From: Nakamurella multipartita DSM 44233
GTDB taxonomy: Bacteria; Actinomycetota; Actinomycetes; Mycobacteriales; Nakamurellaceae
Direction of reading: 5' to 3'
NCBI RefSeq assembly: GCF_000024365.1
Contig: NC_013235.1
Coordinates: forward strand, 1,612,001 to 1,676,000
Length of the DNA stretch: 64,000 nt
Positions within the stretch are counted from its first letter, which is position 1; each line of letters starts with the position of its first letter. Shown here piece after piece: positions 49,805 to 59,355 of this stretch. The notes below the pieces were generated by a model. It was not told the origin of the DNA, made no database searches, and saw only the letters and a program-made list of their open reading frames with translations. The translations under genes were made by a program, and so were the position numbers.

Positions 49805-51319
49805 ATGGCCCGATTCGTGGATCACGCGGTGCTGCACCTGCAGGCCGGCAACGGCGGTCACGGCTGCGCCTCGGTGCACCGGGAGAAGTTCCGCCCGCTG
49901 GGCGGCCCGGACGGCGGGAACGGCGGCAACGGCGGCGACGTCACCCTCGTCGTCGACGACAGCGTGCACACCCTGCTGGACTTCCATTTCCGGCCGCACG
50001 CCAAGGCCGGGAACGGTCGGCCCGGACAGGGCGACAACAAGGACGGCGCCAACGGCGAGGCCCTGGTGCTCAAGGTGCCCGCGGGCACCGTCGTGCTCGG
50101 CCCGGACGGGACCGTGCTGGCCGACCTGGTCGGTGCCGGGTCGCAGTACGTGGCCGCCCGCGGCGGCCGGGGTGGGCTGGGCAACGCCGCGCTGGCTTCG
50201 CGGGCCCGCAAGGCGCCGGGTTTCGCGCTGCTCGGCGAACCCGGCGAGTTCGCCGAGATCGTGCTGGAGCTCAAGTCGGTCGCCGATGTCGGGCTGGTCG
50301 GTTTCCCCAGCGCCGGCAAGTCCTCGCTGGTCTCGGTGCTGTCCGCGGCCCGGCCGAAGATCGCCGACTACCCGTTCACCACGCTGGAGCCGAACCTGGG
50401 TGTGGTCACCGCCGGCTCCGAGGTGTTCACCGTCGCCGACGTGCCCGGCCTGATCCCCGGGGCCAGCCAGGGCAAGGGTCTCGGTCTGGAGTTCCTGCGG
50501 CACATCGAGCGGTGCTCGGTGCTGGCCCACGTCATCGACTGCGCGACCTACGAGACCGGCCGCGATCCGCTCTCGGACATCACTGCGCTGGAGTTCGAGC
50601 TCGCCGAGTACGGCGCCGACCTGGCCAGCGACCTGACCGAGAAGCCTCGGCTGGTCGTGCTGAACAAGATCGACGTGCCGGAGGCGCGGGAGCTGGCCGA
50701 GTTCGTCCGGCCCGATCTGGAGGCCGCCGGCTACCGGGTGTTCCTGATCTCCGCCGTGACCCACGAGGGCCTGTCCGAGCTGAAGTTCGCGATGGCCCAG
50801 GCCGTCGCCGCCGACCGGGCCGCCCGCCCGGCCGCGCCGGCCCCCCGGCTGGTCGTGCGGCCCAAGCCGGTGGACTCCGAGGAGTTCCAGGTCAGCATCG
50901 ACCCCGAGGTCGAGGGTGGCTTCGTGGTCACCGGGGCCCGGCCGCAGCGCTGGATCCGGCAGACCGACTTCACCAACGAAGAGGCCGTCGGCTACCTGGC
51001 CGACCGGCTGGCCCGGCTCGGGGTCGAGGAGCAGCTGGCCGCCATCGGGGCCCAACCGGGGGCGCCGGTCACCATCGCCGACATCACCTTCGACTGGGAG
51101 CCGACCACGCTGGCCGGCGTCGACACCGTGCCGATCACCGCGCGCGGCACCGACCAGCGGCTGGCCCGCAGCGACCGGGTCGGCGCGGCCGAGCGCAAGG
51201 CGCTGCACCGGTTGCGTCGCGGGTTGGACGTCGACGGGCACACGCTGGACTCCTCCCTGGACTCGTCGGTGGACAGGCCGGACCCGACCCCGGACAGTCG
51301 GGCCGGGTCGCAGTCGTGA
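49805..51319 (+). CDS. obgE: GTPase ObgE/CgtA
   Basis: ObgE is an essential GTPase in 50S assembly and stress signalling. The 504-aa protein has the Gly-rich Obg fold (residues 1-158, [15 protein letters not shown]), the G domain with P-loop [12 protein letters not shown]3 DVPGLIPGA and G4 NKID, and an OCT C-terminal domain (about 350-430, [18 protein letters not shown]). An actinobacterial tail ends it. The ATG has a GAAAGGAGG ribosome-binding site. The stop overlaps the proB start. Confidence 0.96.
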   Translation: MARFVDHAVLHLQAGNGGHGCASVHREKFRPLGGPDGGNGGNGGDVTLVVDDSVHTLLDFHFRPHAKAGNGRPGQGDNKDGANGEALVLKVPAGTVVLGPDGTVLADLVGAGSQYVAARGGRGGLGNAALASRARKAPGFALLGEPGEFAEIVLELKSVADVGLVGFPSAGKSSLVSVLSAARPKIADYPFTTLEPNLGVVTAGSEVFTVADVPGLIPGASQGKGLGLEFLRHIERCSVLAHVIDCATYETGRDPLSDITALEFELAEYGADLASDLTEKPRLVVLNKIDVPEARELAEFVRPDLEAAGYRVFLISAVTHEGLSELKFAMAQAVAADRAARPAAPAPRLVVRPKPVDSEEFQVSIDPEVEGGFVVTGARPQRWIRQTDFTNEEAVGYLADRLARLGVEEQLAAIGAQPGAPVTIADITFDWEPTTLAGVDTVPITARGTDQRLARSDRVGAAERKALHRLRRGLDVDGHTLDSSLDSSVDRPDPTPDSRAGSQS

Positions 51320-52554
51320 CGCGCTCGGCCCTGTCCGCGCCCCGGCTGGCGGTCGGGCGGGCCCGCACCGTGGTGGTCAAGGTGGGGTCCTCCTCGCTGA
51401 CCACCTCGGCCGGGGGCCTCGATCCCGCGCGGCTGGACACGCTGGTGGATGCGGTGGCCGGCCGGGTCGCGGCCGGCTCGCAGGTGGTGCTGGTCTCGTC
51501 CGGGGCGATCGCCGCCGGGCTGTCCCCGTTGGGCCTGCCGAAGCGGCCGCGGGACCTGGCCACCCAGCAGGCGGCCGCCTCGGTCGGCCAGCAACTGCTC
51601 GCGCATCGCTACGCCTCGTCCTTCGCCCGGTACCGGCTCACCGTCGGTCAGGTGCTGCTGACCAGCGACGACGTCGTCCGGCGGGCGCATTACCGCAACG
51701 CCCAGCGCACCTTCGGCAAGCTGCTGGCCTTCGGGGTGGTGCCGGTGGTCAACGAGAACGACACGGTGGCCACCGCCGAGATCAAGTTCGGTGACAACGA
51801 CCGGCTCGCCGCGCTGGTCGCGCACCTGGTCGGCGCCCAGGCGCTCATCCTGCTCTCCGACGTCGACGCGCTCTACGACGGCGATCCCCGGCTGCCCGGC
51901 TCGTCGCCGGTGTTCGAGGTGCCGGATGCGTCCGTGCTGGCCGGGGTGGGCATCGCCGCGTCCAGCAGCGACGTCGGCACCGGGGGGATGGCCTCCAAGC
52001 TGACCTCGGCGCTGACCGCCACCGGGGCGGGGATTCCGGTGCTGCTGGCCTCGGCGGCCGACGCGGGCGCCGCGCTGGCGACCTCGCCGCCCGACGACGA
52101 CACCTGCGGGCCCACGGTCGGCACCGCCTTCGCGCCGGCCACCCGGCGCACCTCGGCGCGGCTGTTCTGGCTGCGGCACGCGGCCACCTCGTCCGGCTCG
52201 ATCGGGTTGGACCACGGGGCGGTCACCGCCGTGCTGGGCCGCCGCAAGTCGCTGCTGCCGGCCGGGATCACCCATTTCTTCGGCGATTTCGAGTCCGGCG
52301 ACGTCGTCGACCTGCTGGCGCCGACCGGCGAGATCGTGGCCCGGGGTTTCGTCGGGCACGACGCCGGCGAGCTGCCCGGCATCATCGGCCGCTCGCTGCC
52401 GGAGCTGCCCGAGCAGTTGCGGCACCCGGTCGTGCACGCGGACGACCTGGTCGCGGTGCCCACGGCCAACGGCCTGGGCAGCGTCGGGACCGGGTCTAGG
52501 GTCGAATCAGCATCAGAGCAGCGCAGCGGAGGTTCCCAGCATGTCCACTCTTGA
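51316..52554 (+). CDS. proB: Glutamate 5-kinase
   Basis: ProB phosphorylates glutamate for proline synthesis. The 412-aa protein has the amino-acid kinase domain ([56 protein letters not shown]) and a C-terminal PUA domain (about 300-375). The GTG at 51316 overlaps the obgE stop by 4 bp. The frame runs on to 52554, overlapping proA by 14 bp, so the last ~15 residues are unusual but no earlier stop exists. Confidence 0.95.
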   Translation: MTRSALSAPRLAVGRARTVVVKVGSSSLTTSAGGLDPARLDTLVDAVAGRVAAGSQVVLVSSGAIAAGLSPLGLPKRPRDLATQQAAASVGQQLLAHRYASSFARYRLTVGQVLLTSDDVVRRAHYRNAQRTFGKLLAFGVVPVVNENDTVATAEIKFGDNDRLAALVAHLVGAQALILLSDVDALYDGDPRLPGSSPVFEVPDASVLAGVGIAASSSDVGTGGMASKLTSALTATGAGIPVLLASAADAGAALATSPPDDDTCGPTVGTAFAPATRRTSARLFWLRHAATSSGSIGLDHGAVTAVLGRRKSLLPAGITHFFGDFESGDVVDLLAPTGEIVARGFVGHDAGELPGIIGRSLPELPEQLRHPVVHADDLVAVPTANGLGSVGTGSRVESASEQRSGGSQHVHS

Positions 52555-53887
52555 GCAGACCGCCCCCGAGCAGACCGCTCCCGAGCAGACCACCGGCGCC
52601 CGGCGGGCGTCGGTGCCGGCCACCCGCGAGGAGGTGCTGGCCTCGGCGCGGCGCGCGCGGGTCGCGGCGGCCGAGCTGGCGGTGGCCACCCGGGCGATCA
52701 AGGACGGCGCCCTGCGGGCGATGGCCGACGCCGTGCTGGACCGGCGCGAGGAGATCCTGCGGGCCAACGCGCTGGACGTCGAGGCCGCGGTCGCCGCGGC
52801 CACCCCGGACTCGCTGGTGGACCGGTTGCGGCTGACGGCGTCCCGGGTCGAGGCGATGGCCGCCGGCCTGCGCGAACTGGCCGGGCTGCCCGATCCGGTC
52901 GGCACCATCGTGCGCGGCTCGGTACTGCCCAACGGGCTGGAGCTGCAGCAGGTGCGGGTGCCGATGGGCGTCGTCGCGATCATCTACGAGGCGCGACCCA
53001 ACGTCACCGTGGATGCCGCCGGGATCGCCCTGAAGTCGGGCAACGCGGCCCTGCTGCGCGGCTCGGCCTCGGCGCACGAGTCGAACAAGGTGCTGGTGGC
53101 GATCCTGTCGGCGGCCGCCGCGGCGGCCGGGTTGCCCGCCGACGCGGTGCAGCTGGTGCCCGGGACCGACCGGGAGTCGGTCACGCACCTGATGACCGCG
53201 CGGGGGCTGGTCGACGTCATCATCCCGCGCGGCGGGGCCGGCCTGATCGCCGCCGTCGTCAACGGCTCGACCGTGCCGGTCATCGAAACCGGCGTCGGCA
53301 ACTGCCATGTCTACGTGGACGCCACCGCCGACCACACCATGGCGCTGCAGATCCTGGTGAATTCCAAGGCGCGCCGCCCGTCCGTCTGCAACGCGGCCGA
53401 GACCCTGCTCGTGCACGCCGATGCCGCCCCGACGTTCGTGCCGCTGGCGGTCGCCGCGCTGCGGGAGGCCGGGGTCGTCGTGCACGCCGACGCGGCCGTC
53501 CGCGAGCTGGTTGGCGACGTGCCGGGCGTGGTGCCGGCCACCGACGAGGATTTCGACACCGAGTTCCTGTCCCTGGACATCGCCGCCGCGGTGGTCCCGG
53601 ACATCGACGCGGCCATCGCGCACATCACCGCGCACGGGACCGGGCACACCGAGGCCATCGTCACCTCCACCCTGGCCGCGGCCCAGCGGTTCACCGCCCG
53701 GGTCGACGCGGCCGCGGTGATGGTGAACGCCTCGACCGCGTTCACCGACGGCGGCGAGTTCGGGTTCGGGGCGGAGATCGGCATCTCCACCCAGAAACTG
53801 CACGCCCGGGGGCCGATGGGCCTGGCCGAGCTGACCAGCACCAAGTACGTGGTCACCGGCACCGGGCAGATCCGGGCCTCCTCGTGA
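52541..53887 (+). CDS. proA: Gamma-glutamyl phosphate reductase
   Basis: ProA reduces gamma-glutamyl phosphate to the semialdehyde. The product is 448 aa. The N-terminal residues are a short tandem repeat ([13 protein letters not shown]) encoded by 15-bp repeats. Conserved blocks are [20 protein letters not shown] and the catalytic cysteine segment [15 protein letters not shown]. The ATG at 52541 has a GGAGG ribosome-binding site (52529-52533) inside the proB end, so the overlap is real. nadD follows after 16 bp. Confidence 0.95.
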   Translation: MSTLEQTAPEQTAPEQTTGARRASVPATREEVLASARRARVAAAELAVATRAIKDGALRAMADAVLDRREEILRANALDVEAAVAAATPDSLVDRLRLTASRVEAMAAGLRELAGLPDPVGTIVRGSVLPNGLELQQVRVPMGVVAIIYEARPNVTVDAAGIALKSGNAALLRGSASAHESNKVLVAILSAAAAAAGLPADAVQLVPGTDRESVTHLMTARGLVDVIIPRGGAGLIAAVVNGSTVPVIETGVGNCHVYVDATADHTMALQILVNSKARRPSVCNAAETLLVHADAAPTFVPLAVAALREAGVVVHADAAVRELVGDVPGVVPATDEDFDTEFLSLDIAAAVVPDIDAAIAHITAHGTGHTEAIVTSTLAAAQRFTARVDAAAVMVNASTAFTDGGEFGFGAEIGISTQKLHARGPMGLAELTSTKYVVTGTGQIRASS

Positions 53888-53903
53888 TCGTGGTGGTCGC
53901 CGG

Positions 53904-54524
53904 ATGAGCCCGGCGGCCCGCCGGATCGGGGTGATGGGCGGCACCTTCGACCCCATCCACCACGGTCACCTGGTCGCGGCCTCCGAGGTGGCGCACCAGT
54001 TCTCGCTGGACGAGGTGGTCTTCGTGCCCACCGGGAACCCGTGGCAGAAGAGCGGCGAGAGCGGGGCCGAGCACCGCTACCTGATGACGGTCATCGCCAC
54101 CGCGTCCAACCCGCGATTCCGGGTGTCGCGGGTCGACATCGACCGTCCCGGACCGACGTACACCCGGGACACGCTGGAGGATCTGCGCGAGGCCGACCCC
54201 GGCGCCGAGCTGTTCTTCATCACCGGGGCGGACGCGCTGGCCGCCATCATGTCCTGGAAGGACCCGGAGGAACTCGCCGGGCTGGCCCACTTCATCGGGG
54301 TCACCCGGCCCGGTTACCAGCTGACCGATCCGAACCTGCCCGGCGGCCGGGTCACCCTGATCGAGGTTCCGGCGCTGGCGATCTCGTCCACCGACTGCCG
54401 GGACCGGGTCCGTTCGGGCGCTCCGGTCTGGTACCTGGTGCCCGACGGGGTTGTCCAGTACATCGCCAAACACCATCTGTACCAAGAAGAATCAGTGTCT
54501 GAACGAGGAGAGATGTCGATATGA
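53904..54524 (+). CDS. nadD: Nicotinate-nucleotide adenylyltransferase
   Basis: NadD adenylates nicotinate mononucleotide in NAD synthesis. The 206-aa protein begins [20 protein letters not shown] with the T/HxGH nucleotidyltransferase signature. The C-terminal ISSTxxR motif appears as [21 protein letters not shown] and [19 protein letters not shown] are family blocks. It overlaps rsfS by 4 bp. Confidence 0.95.
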   Translation: MSPAARRIGVMGGTFDPIHHGHLVAASEVAHQFSLDEVVFVPTGNPWQKSGESGAEHRYLMTVIATASNPRFRVSRVDIDRPGPTYTRDTLEDLREADPGAELFFITGADALAAIMSWKDPEELAGLAHFIGVTRPGYQLTDPNLPGGRVTLIEVPALAISSTDCRDRVRSGAPVWYLVPDGVVQYIAKHHLYQEESVSERGEMSI

Positions 54525-54934
54525 CGGCAACCGAGGCCAGCATCGAGCTGGCGACGATCGCCGCGCAGGCGGCGGCCGACAAGAAGGCGACCGACATCCT
54601 GCTCGTGGACGTCTCGGACCGGTTGGCGATCACCGACGTGTTCGTGATCGTCACCGGCGGCAACGAGCGGCAGGTCGGCGCGATCGTCGACGAGATCGAG
54701 GAGAAGATGGGGGCCGCCGGCTCGCGCCCGCCGCGGCGGGAGGGGCAGCGCGACGGGCGTTGGGTCCTGCTGGACTTCGTCGACATCATCGTGCACGTCC
54801 AGCATCCCGAGGAGCGGGTATTCTACGCCCTGGACCGGTTGTGGAAGGACTGCCCGGTGATCGAGTTCACCGACCAGGCCCTGGCCGGCACCGATTCGGT
54901 CACCAATGGCACGGAAGCGACGCTCGCTCAGTGA
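54521..54934 (+). CDS. rsfS: Ribosome silencing factor RsfS
   Basis: RsfS binds L14 and prevents subunit joining in starvation. The 137-aa protein shows the family core [19 protein letters not shown], then [20 protein letters not shown] and [16 protein letters not shown]. The ATG follows a GAGGAGAG ribosome-binding site within the nadD end. The stop overlaps the following phosphatase gene by 4 bp. Confidence 0.95.
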   Translation: MTATEASIELATIAAQAAADKKATDILLVDVSDRLAITDVFVIVTGGNERQVGAIVDEIEEKMGAAGSRPPRREGQRDGRWVLLDFVDIIVHVQHPEERVFYALDRLWKDCPVIEFTDQALAGTDSVTNGTEATLAQ

Positions 54935-55578
54935 CTCTCGAGCATCTGATTCTCATGCGGCACGGGGAGACGACCTGGAACCGGGCCCAGCGCCTGCAGG
55001 GTCACCGGGACATCCCGCTCTCCGACGTCGGCCGCGCTCAGGCGGTGGACGCGGCGCCGTCGTTGGTGGCCCTGCGTCCCGAGGTGATCGTGGCCTCCGA
55101 CCTGTGCCGGGCCCAGCAGACCGCGGAGGCGGTCGCGACGCTGACCAATCTGCCGGTCGGGGTCGATCGGCGGCTGCGGGAAACCTCCATGGGCAAGTGG
55201 GAGGGGCTGACCCGGGACGAGGCGATCGCCGACTGGCCCAAGGAGTGGAACGCCTGGCGGACCACGTCGGCGCACGCCAGCCCGCCGGGCGGGGAATCCC
55301 GCTGGCAGGTCGCCGCCCGGGCCGCAGCCGTGGTCTACGAGCTGGACGCCGGGAACGCGTCCCGGGCGCTGCTGGTCACCCACGGCGGGACCATCGTCGG
55401 GCTGACCGGGCGGCTGCTGGTGCTGCCGGAGGACTCCTGGGGCACCCTGGTCGGGGTCGGCAACTGCCATTGGGTGGTGCTGCACCGGTACGCCGGCGCG
55501 TGGCGGCTGCACTCCTACAACGCCGGGCTCGGCGGTCTCGTGCTGCCCAAGGGTGAGGACCAGGTCGCGGGCACCTGA
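54931..55578 (+). CDS. Histidine phosphatase family protein (phosphoglycerate mutase-like, possibly GpgP)
   Basis: This 215-aa protein has the phosphohistidine motif LILMRHGETTWNRAQRLQGH, the glutamate segment RRLRETSMGKWEGLT and the second catalytic His in LLVTHGGTIVG. In M. tuberculosis the gene in this position after rsfS encodes glucosyl-3-phosphoglycerate phosphatase (GpgP), so that activity is likely but not proven. The GTG start overlaps the rsfS stop. It ends the coupled run that starts with obgE. Confidence 0.88.
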   Translation: MTLEHLILMRHGETTWNRAQRLQGHRDIPLSDVGRAQAVDAAPSLVALRPEVIVASDLCRAQQTAEAVATLTNLPVGVDRRLRETSMGKWEGLTRDEAIADWPKEWNAWRTTSAHASPPGGESRWQVAARAAAVVYELDAGNASRALLVTHGGTIVGLTGRLLVLPEDSWGTLVGVGNCHWVVLHRYAGAWRLHSYNAGLGGLVLPKGEDQVAGT

Positions 55579-55611
55579 TCGGCCGGAGAGCCGCCGCGTT
55601 ACCCTCGCCTG

Positions 55612-56508
55612 ATGCGAGTGGCCATCGTGTCGGCGACCCCGGCGTTGGGAACCGACGACGACGAGCCGCTGCTGGTGCCGGCCCTGCACGCCGCGGGCGC
55701 GGATGCGCAGATCGTGGTCTGGGACGACCCCGCGGTGGTCTGGTCCGCCTTCGACGTGGTGGTGCTCCGCTCGACCTGGGACTACACCATGCGGCGGGAC
55801 GAGTTCCTGGCCTGGGTGAGCGCCACCGACGCGGTGACCCGGCTGCGGAACCGGCCGGACGTGGTCCGCTGGAACAGTGACAAGGTCTACCTGCGCGACC
55901 TGGCCGCGCTCGGGGTGCCGGTGGTGCCGACCACCTTCTTCATGCCGGGGGAGCGCCCGACGCTGCCGGAGCACACGCCGTTCGTGGTCAAGCCGACGGT
56001 GTCGGCAGGCAGCCGCAACACCGCCCGGTACGCCGCGGACGAACGGGCGGTCGCGCTGGGGCACGCCCGCTGGCTGCTCGACCGTGGCCGGACGATCATG
56101 TTGCAGCCGTACGTGGCCAGCGTCGATGACCGCGGTGAGACCGCGATGGTGTTCCTCGGCGGCCGGTACAGCCACGCGGCGAGCAAGGCCGCGCTGCTCG
56201 AGCCGGGCGCCCGGGCCAGCGAAGACAAGCTGTTCGCCACCGAGAAACTGGCCCCCGTGCAGGCGTCCGACGCCGAACGGCAGGTGGCCGAGGCGGTGCT
56301 GGACGCGATCCCGTTCCCGCGGGAGGAACTGCTCTACGCCCGGGTCGATCTCGTGCTGGGCGACGACGGCGATCCCGCGGTGCTGGAGCTGGAGCTGGTT
56401 GAGCCCTCGCTGATGTTGCCGCAGGCCCCGGCCCGGGCGGCCGCCGATCTGGCTCAGGCGATCCTGCGAACAGCCGACGTAACCTCCCCAGTGACGGAAA
56501 GGGCCTGA
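55612..56508 (+). CDS. ATP-grasp (RimK/DcsG-like) protein
   Basis: This 298-aa protein has a short N-terminal preATP-grasp domain (MRVAIVSATPALGTDDDEPL; VVVLRSTWDYTMRRDEFLAW) and an ATP-grasp domain with the lysine segment PFVVKPTVSAGSRNTARY. Metal-binding residues lie in ARVDLVLGD and LELELVEPSLML. It resembles the ATP-grasp proteins related to cycloserine ligase DcsG and glutathione-synthase/RimK enzymes, which join a carboxylate to an amine or thiol. The substrate is unknown. It lies 6 bp upstream of an LLM oxidoreductase, suggesting a two-gene unit. Confidence 0.8.
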   Translation: MRVAIVSATPALGTDDDEPLLVPALHAAGADAQIVVWDDPAVVWSAFDVVVLRSTWDYTMRRDEFLAWVSATDAVTRLRNRPDVVRWNSDKVYLRDLAALGVPVVPTTFFMPGERPTLPEHTPFVVKPTVSAGSRNTARYAADERAVALGHARWLLDRGRTIMLQPYVASVDDRGETAMVFLGGRYSHAASKAALLEPGARASEDKLFATEKLAPVQASDAERQVAEAVLDAIPFPREELLYARVDLVLGDDGDPAVLELELVEPSLMLPQAPARAAADLAQAILRTADVTSPVTERA

Positions 56509-56514
56509 CGGGCA

Positions 56515-57354
56515 ATGGATATCGGACGGTACGGGGTCTGGCGGCACAAGGACCGGATCACCGCGGCCCAGGCCCGGCGGATCGAAGAGCTCGGCTACGG
56601 CGCGATTTGGGTCGGGGCGTCGCCGGCGGGTGACCTGAGCCCGATTCCCGAGTTGCTGGCCGCGACCGAGCGGATCGTGATCGCCAGCGGCGTGATCAAC
56701 ATGTGGGCCACCGGCGCCGAGGTGGCGGCGCAGGCCTACCACCGGCTCGCCGCCGAGTACCCCGGGCGGTTCCTGCTCGGGGTCGGGATCGGGCACCGTG
56801 AGACGTCCGCGGGGTACCAGAGCCCGTACGCGACGATCGTCGACTACCTGGACCAGCTCGACGCCGCCGGCGTTCCGGCCGCTGAGCGGGTGCTGGCCGC
56901 GCTGGGACCGCGGGTGCTGCGGTTGGCCGGGGAGCGGACCGCCGGTGCGCACCCGTACTTCACGACCCCCGGGCACACCCGGTTCGCCCGCTCCGTGCTG
57001 GGCGCCGGCCCGTTGCTGGCGCCCGAGCAGAAGATCGTGCTGGACACCGACGGCGCGCGGGCCCGGGCGATCGCCCGGCCGACCGTCGAGTACTACCTGT
57101 CCCGGGTCAACTACGTGAACAACCTCAAGCGGGACGGCTGGACCGACGAGGACGTCGCCGGCAGCGGTTCGGACGCACTCGTCGACGCGCTCGCCGTGCA
57201 CGGGGACGCCGCCACGCTGGCCGCCGGTCTGACCGCGCACCTGGACGCCGGGGCCGACCACGTCTGCGCCCAGGTGCTCACCGAGGCCGGCGGCGATCCG
57301 CTGCCCGCGCTGGAGGCCGTGGCCGAGGAGTTGGGGTTGTCGGCCGCGGGCTGA
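56515..57354 (+). CDS. LLM-class (probable F420-dependent) oxidoreductase
   Basis: This 279-aa luciferase-like TIM-barrel enzyme has characteristic segments IEELGYGAIWVGASPAG, ERIVIASGVINMWATGAEV and GRFLLGVGIGHRETSAGY. Members of this actinobacterial branch usually use coenzyme F420. The substrate is unknown. It is probably cotranscribed with the ATP-grasp gene and is the last high-GC gene before the accessory island. Confidence 0.83.
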   Translation: MDIGRYGVWRHKDRITAAQARRIEELGYGAIWVGASPAGDLSPIPELLAATERIVIASGVINMWATGAEVAAQAYHRLAAEYPGRFLLGVGIGHRETSAGYQSPYATIVDYLDQLDAAGVPAAERVLAALGPRVLRLAGERTAGAHPYFTTPGHTRFARSVLGAGPLLAPEQKIVLDTDGARARAIARPTVEYYLSRVNYVNNLKRDGWTDEDVAGSGSDALVDALAVHGDAATLAAGLTAHLDAGADHVCAQVLTEAGGDPLPALEAVAEELGLSAAG

Positions 57355-57700
57355 GCAACCGTGGGGATACCACAGATCGTTGCTCAGGTCCGTCCCCAAA
57401 AGAGCTCCGGTCTTCGACCAAGAAGAGTCAGCTGCCGCAGGGAGACCGCTAGGCTTGGACAGGTCGCCCTTCGAACCCCGTCACGCGATAGGCAAGAAGC
57501 TGACCTTTGGAATGATCGCCGTCCGTTCGGGTCGAGACCGGTGCGGACGGCTGTAAAAGCATCCTGTCGGCGTCTTCGACCCAAACTTAAAAGGATTCGT
57601 GCCGCCGGGAATCTCGCCCCGGGGACCCATCGACAATTTGTGGTTCTGGTGCTCAGGCCGGACGCATCGGGTTGCGAGGAGTCGATTCCTCGAGTTTCGG
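57355..57700. other. Gene-free left edge of the accessory island
   Basis: This 346-bp stretch shows an abrupt fall in G/C and mixed codon bias. The overlapping short frames on both strands have no ribosome-binding site and no recognisable protein features. No tRNA, integrase or clear direct repeat is visible at the boundary. Confidence 0.45.
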
Positions 57701-57958
57701 TCAGTGCTTTCTTGGTGATGGCCGAAGCATTGCGCGGTTCTTGATCGATTTCGGGTCAAGTCGAAGACCGCGTGCTGGGATGCGGTCGATGATGGCCTGC
57801 TCGCGTCCATGCCCAAATTTCACGCGATACGTCGTGACGAAGAATCCGGACCGCCCGACGATGACGCCGGCTGTGCCTTTCGCTACGTGGAATCGCCGGA
57901 GACGGTCCTGGAGCGCGCGCGTCGCGATGACATGCGTGCCCGTGCTGAAAATCGCCAC
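57701..57958 (-). CDS. Small SH3/KOW-like hypothetical protein
   Basis: This 85-aa basic protein contains MAIFSTGTHVIATRAL, then HVAKGTAGVIVGRSGFF, VTTYRVKFGHGREQAI and a basic tail. The KGTxGVIVG...TxYxVxF pattern looks like a small SH3/KOW-type beta-barrel, as in short actinobacterial hypothetical proteins; this is by eye. The GTG start at 57958 follows a perfect AGGAGG with 6-nt spacing, which strongly supports translation. Its neighbours are non-coding, so it has no operon partner. Confidence 0.68.
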   Translation of the reverse strand: MAIFSTGTHVIATRALQDRLRRFHVAKGTAGVIVGRSGFFVTTYRVKFGHGREQAIIDRIPARGLRLDPKSIKNRAMLRPSPRKH

Positions 57959-58533
57959 ACCGCACCTCCTAGTGAACGCGAGCCTATCGGCTGCCGGTCA
58001 CTCGCTCACCTTGACCAGGTTCGAAGGAGAACCTGAACTGGGGGCGTGCAGAGAGTTGCCGCACCTTTACTGTAAGTGAGCGGCAACAGATGAACCTCGT
58101 TCTGATCTCAAGCTCGACATCATGCCGGGTGCGTGGCGAACTGGCTACCATTGAGCTCTCTCCAGAACACGAGAGCCAGGTCGCACAGTACATTGATCAG
58201 ACATCAATACTTACCATCGAGCGAAGTTACATTTAAGTGCGCATCTCGCAAGTAGACCCAACCAAGATGCAATCACTGACAGCACGGGCGGTACGGCCGG
58301 CTTCACCCTCTCGGACGTGATGGCCTCTCACTCCCAATCGGTCCTCAACAACAATTTCGCTAGCCTGAACCGGCAGCTGGACGCCATGTGGACGGCTCTA
58401 GTGGCTGCTGGGATCATCAAGAGAGCCGCGTAGCGCTCGTCTCCTAGATCAACATCCCGAGCGCATCCACCCTCTGCGACGTAGTCTGCTGCTCAGGGGT
58501 AGTTCCGGCAGGGTCGCGGGGACAGGGGGCTCG
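57959..58533. other. AT-richer stretch with possible decayed phage-like fragments
   Basis: No secure gene in 575 bp. A 48-codon frame (58090-58236) starts with ATG but lacks a good ribosome-binding site. A second frame ending at 58433 reads LSDVMASHSQSVLNNNF then ASLNRQLDAMWTALVAAGII, which resembles the C-terminal ends of phage tail-type proteins; it has no convincing start and may be a remnant. Confidence 0.4.
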
Positions 58534-59346
58534 ATGTACTGGTTCCATGTGGACGAGACGAACACCGATCCGAAGCAGGGGACGTTCCTGATTCACGGCG
58601 GGCTCGTGATGAGCGCTGCGCAGATGCAGCAGGTTCACGCCATCGTCGGCGGTGTCCGCTCAAACTACGGATTCGGGCCGTCAGACTCGTTCAAGTTCCA
58701 AACGGCGTCGCGTCCTCAACATATCCCGATTCCTGCATGGAACGCAGCAAAGAACGTAGTGTTGCAGGCAGCAGCGTCGCTCGGGATAGAGATGCTGGTT
58801 TTGGTGACCCATCACGATATCGCGTCCGGCATTAACAGTAAGCGCAAAATGGAGTACGCCATGAATCGCGTGCTCATGCACTATGACCGGAGCTACTTGA
58901 ACTCCAAGAGCAGTGTCGGAGCCGTTTGCTTCGACCGAATCGAAGGCAAGGACGGCTACCCCTACCTGAAGAGGCGGTTCCAGGAGCCTCTTGAGCTGCC
59001 AAGTGGGTTTAAGCCACCGTTGGAACGTGTGATCCACTACTCAATGAGCTGCGACGGGGCGTCTCATATCAGTTCTCTGGTTGATATCGCACTTGGAGCA
59101 TTTCGGTTCTGCGCGAACTACGTGGCTCCGGCCAGCATCGGTACAAAGGGAAGCCAGCAGGCTGCCGAGACATTACGTGGTTTGATTGTTCCACTTCTGT
59201 GGGGATTCAGCTTTGGTCGCGGCGTCAAGACATTCCGGGAGTTTGGCTTTATCTGGTCGCCGCGACAAATTCAGGTGCCGCGGTACCGGGAAGACTACGA
59301 ACAGCTCACTGACTGGTTCGAGGAGCGGGGAGCGGCGTCGGGGTGA
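58534..59346 (+). CDS. DUF3800-like protein
   Basis: This 270-aa protein resembles the DUF3800 family, typical of mobile and defence-associated loci, which is thought to have an RNase H-like fold. Evidence is the N-terminal acidic motif WFHVDETN (Asp7, Glu8), SDSFKFQT, an internal VCFDRIEGKD (Asp134) and a late LVDIALGAFRFC (Asp184). The match is by eye, and the N-terminal DE-T replaces the common DESG. The ATG at 58534 follows AGGGGG. Codon use is less GC-biased than in flanking core genes. It has no cotranscribed partner. Confidence 0.68.
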   Translation: MYWFHVDETNTDPKQGTFLIHGGLVMSAAQMQQVHAIVGGVRSNYGFGPSDSFKFQTASRPQHIPIPAWNAAKNVVLQAAASLGIEMLVLVTHHDIASGINSKRKMEYAMNRVLMHYDRSYLNSKSSVGAVCFDRIEGKDGYPYLKRRFQEPLELPSGFKPPLERVIHYSMSCDGASHISSLVDIALGAFRFCANYVAPASIGTKGSQQAAETLRGLIVPLLWGFSFGRGVKTFREFGFIWSPRQIQVPRYREDYEQLTDWFEERGAASG

Positions 59347-59355
59347 CGAAGTCGG

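Noticed and set aside
57361-57744. A 127-codon plus-strand frame at the island's left edge
   Set aside because: Composition is Arg/Pro/Ser-rich, no ribosome-binding site, no recognisable pattern, and it overlaps the better-supported minus-strand gene at 57701-57958.
58090-58236. A 48-residue frame starting with ATG
   Set aside because: No ribosome-binding site, no homology recognised, and it lies in apparently decayed sequence; mentioned only as part of the gene-free stretch.
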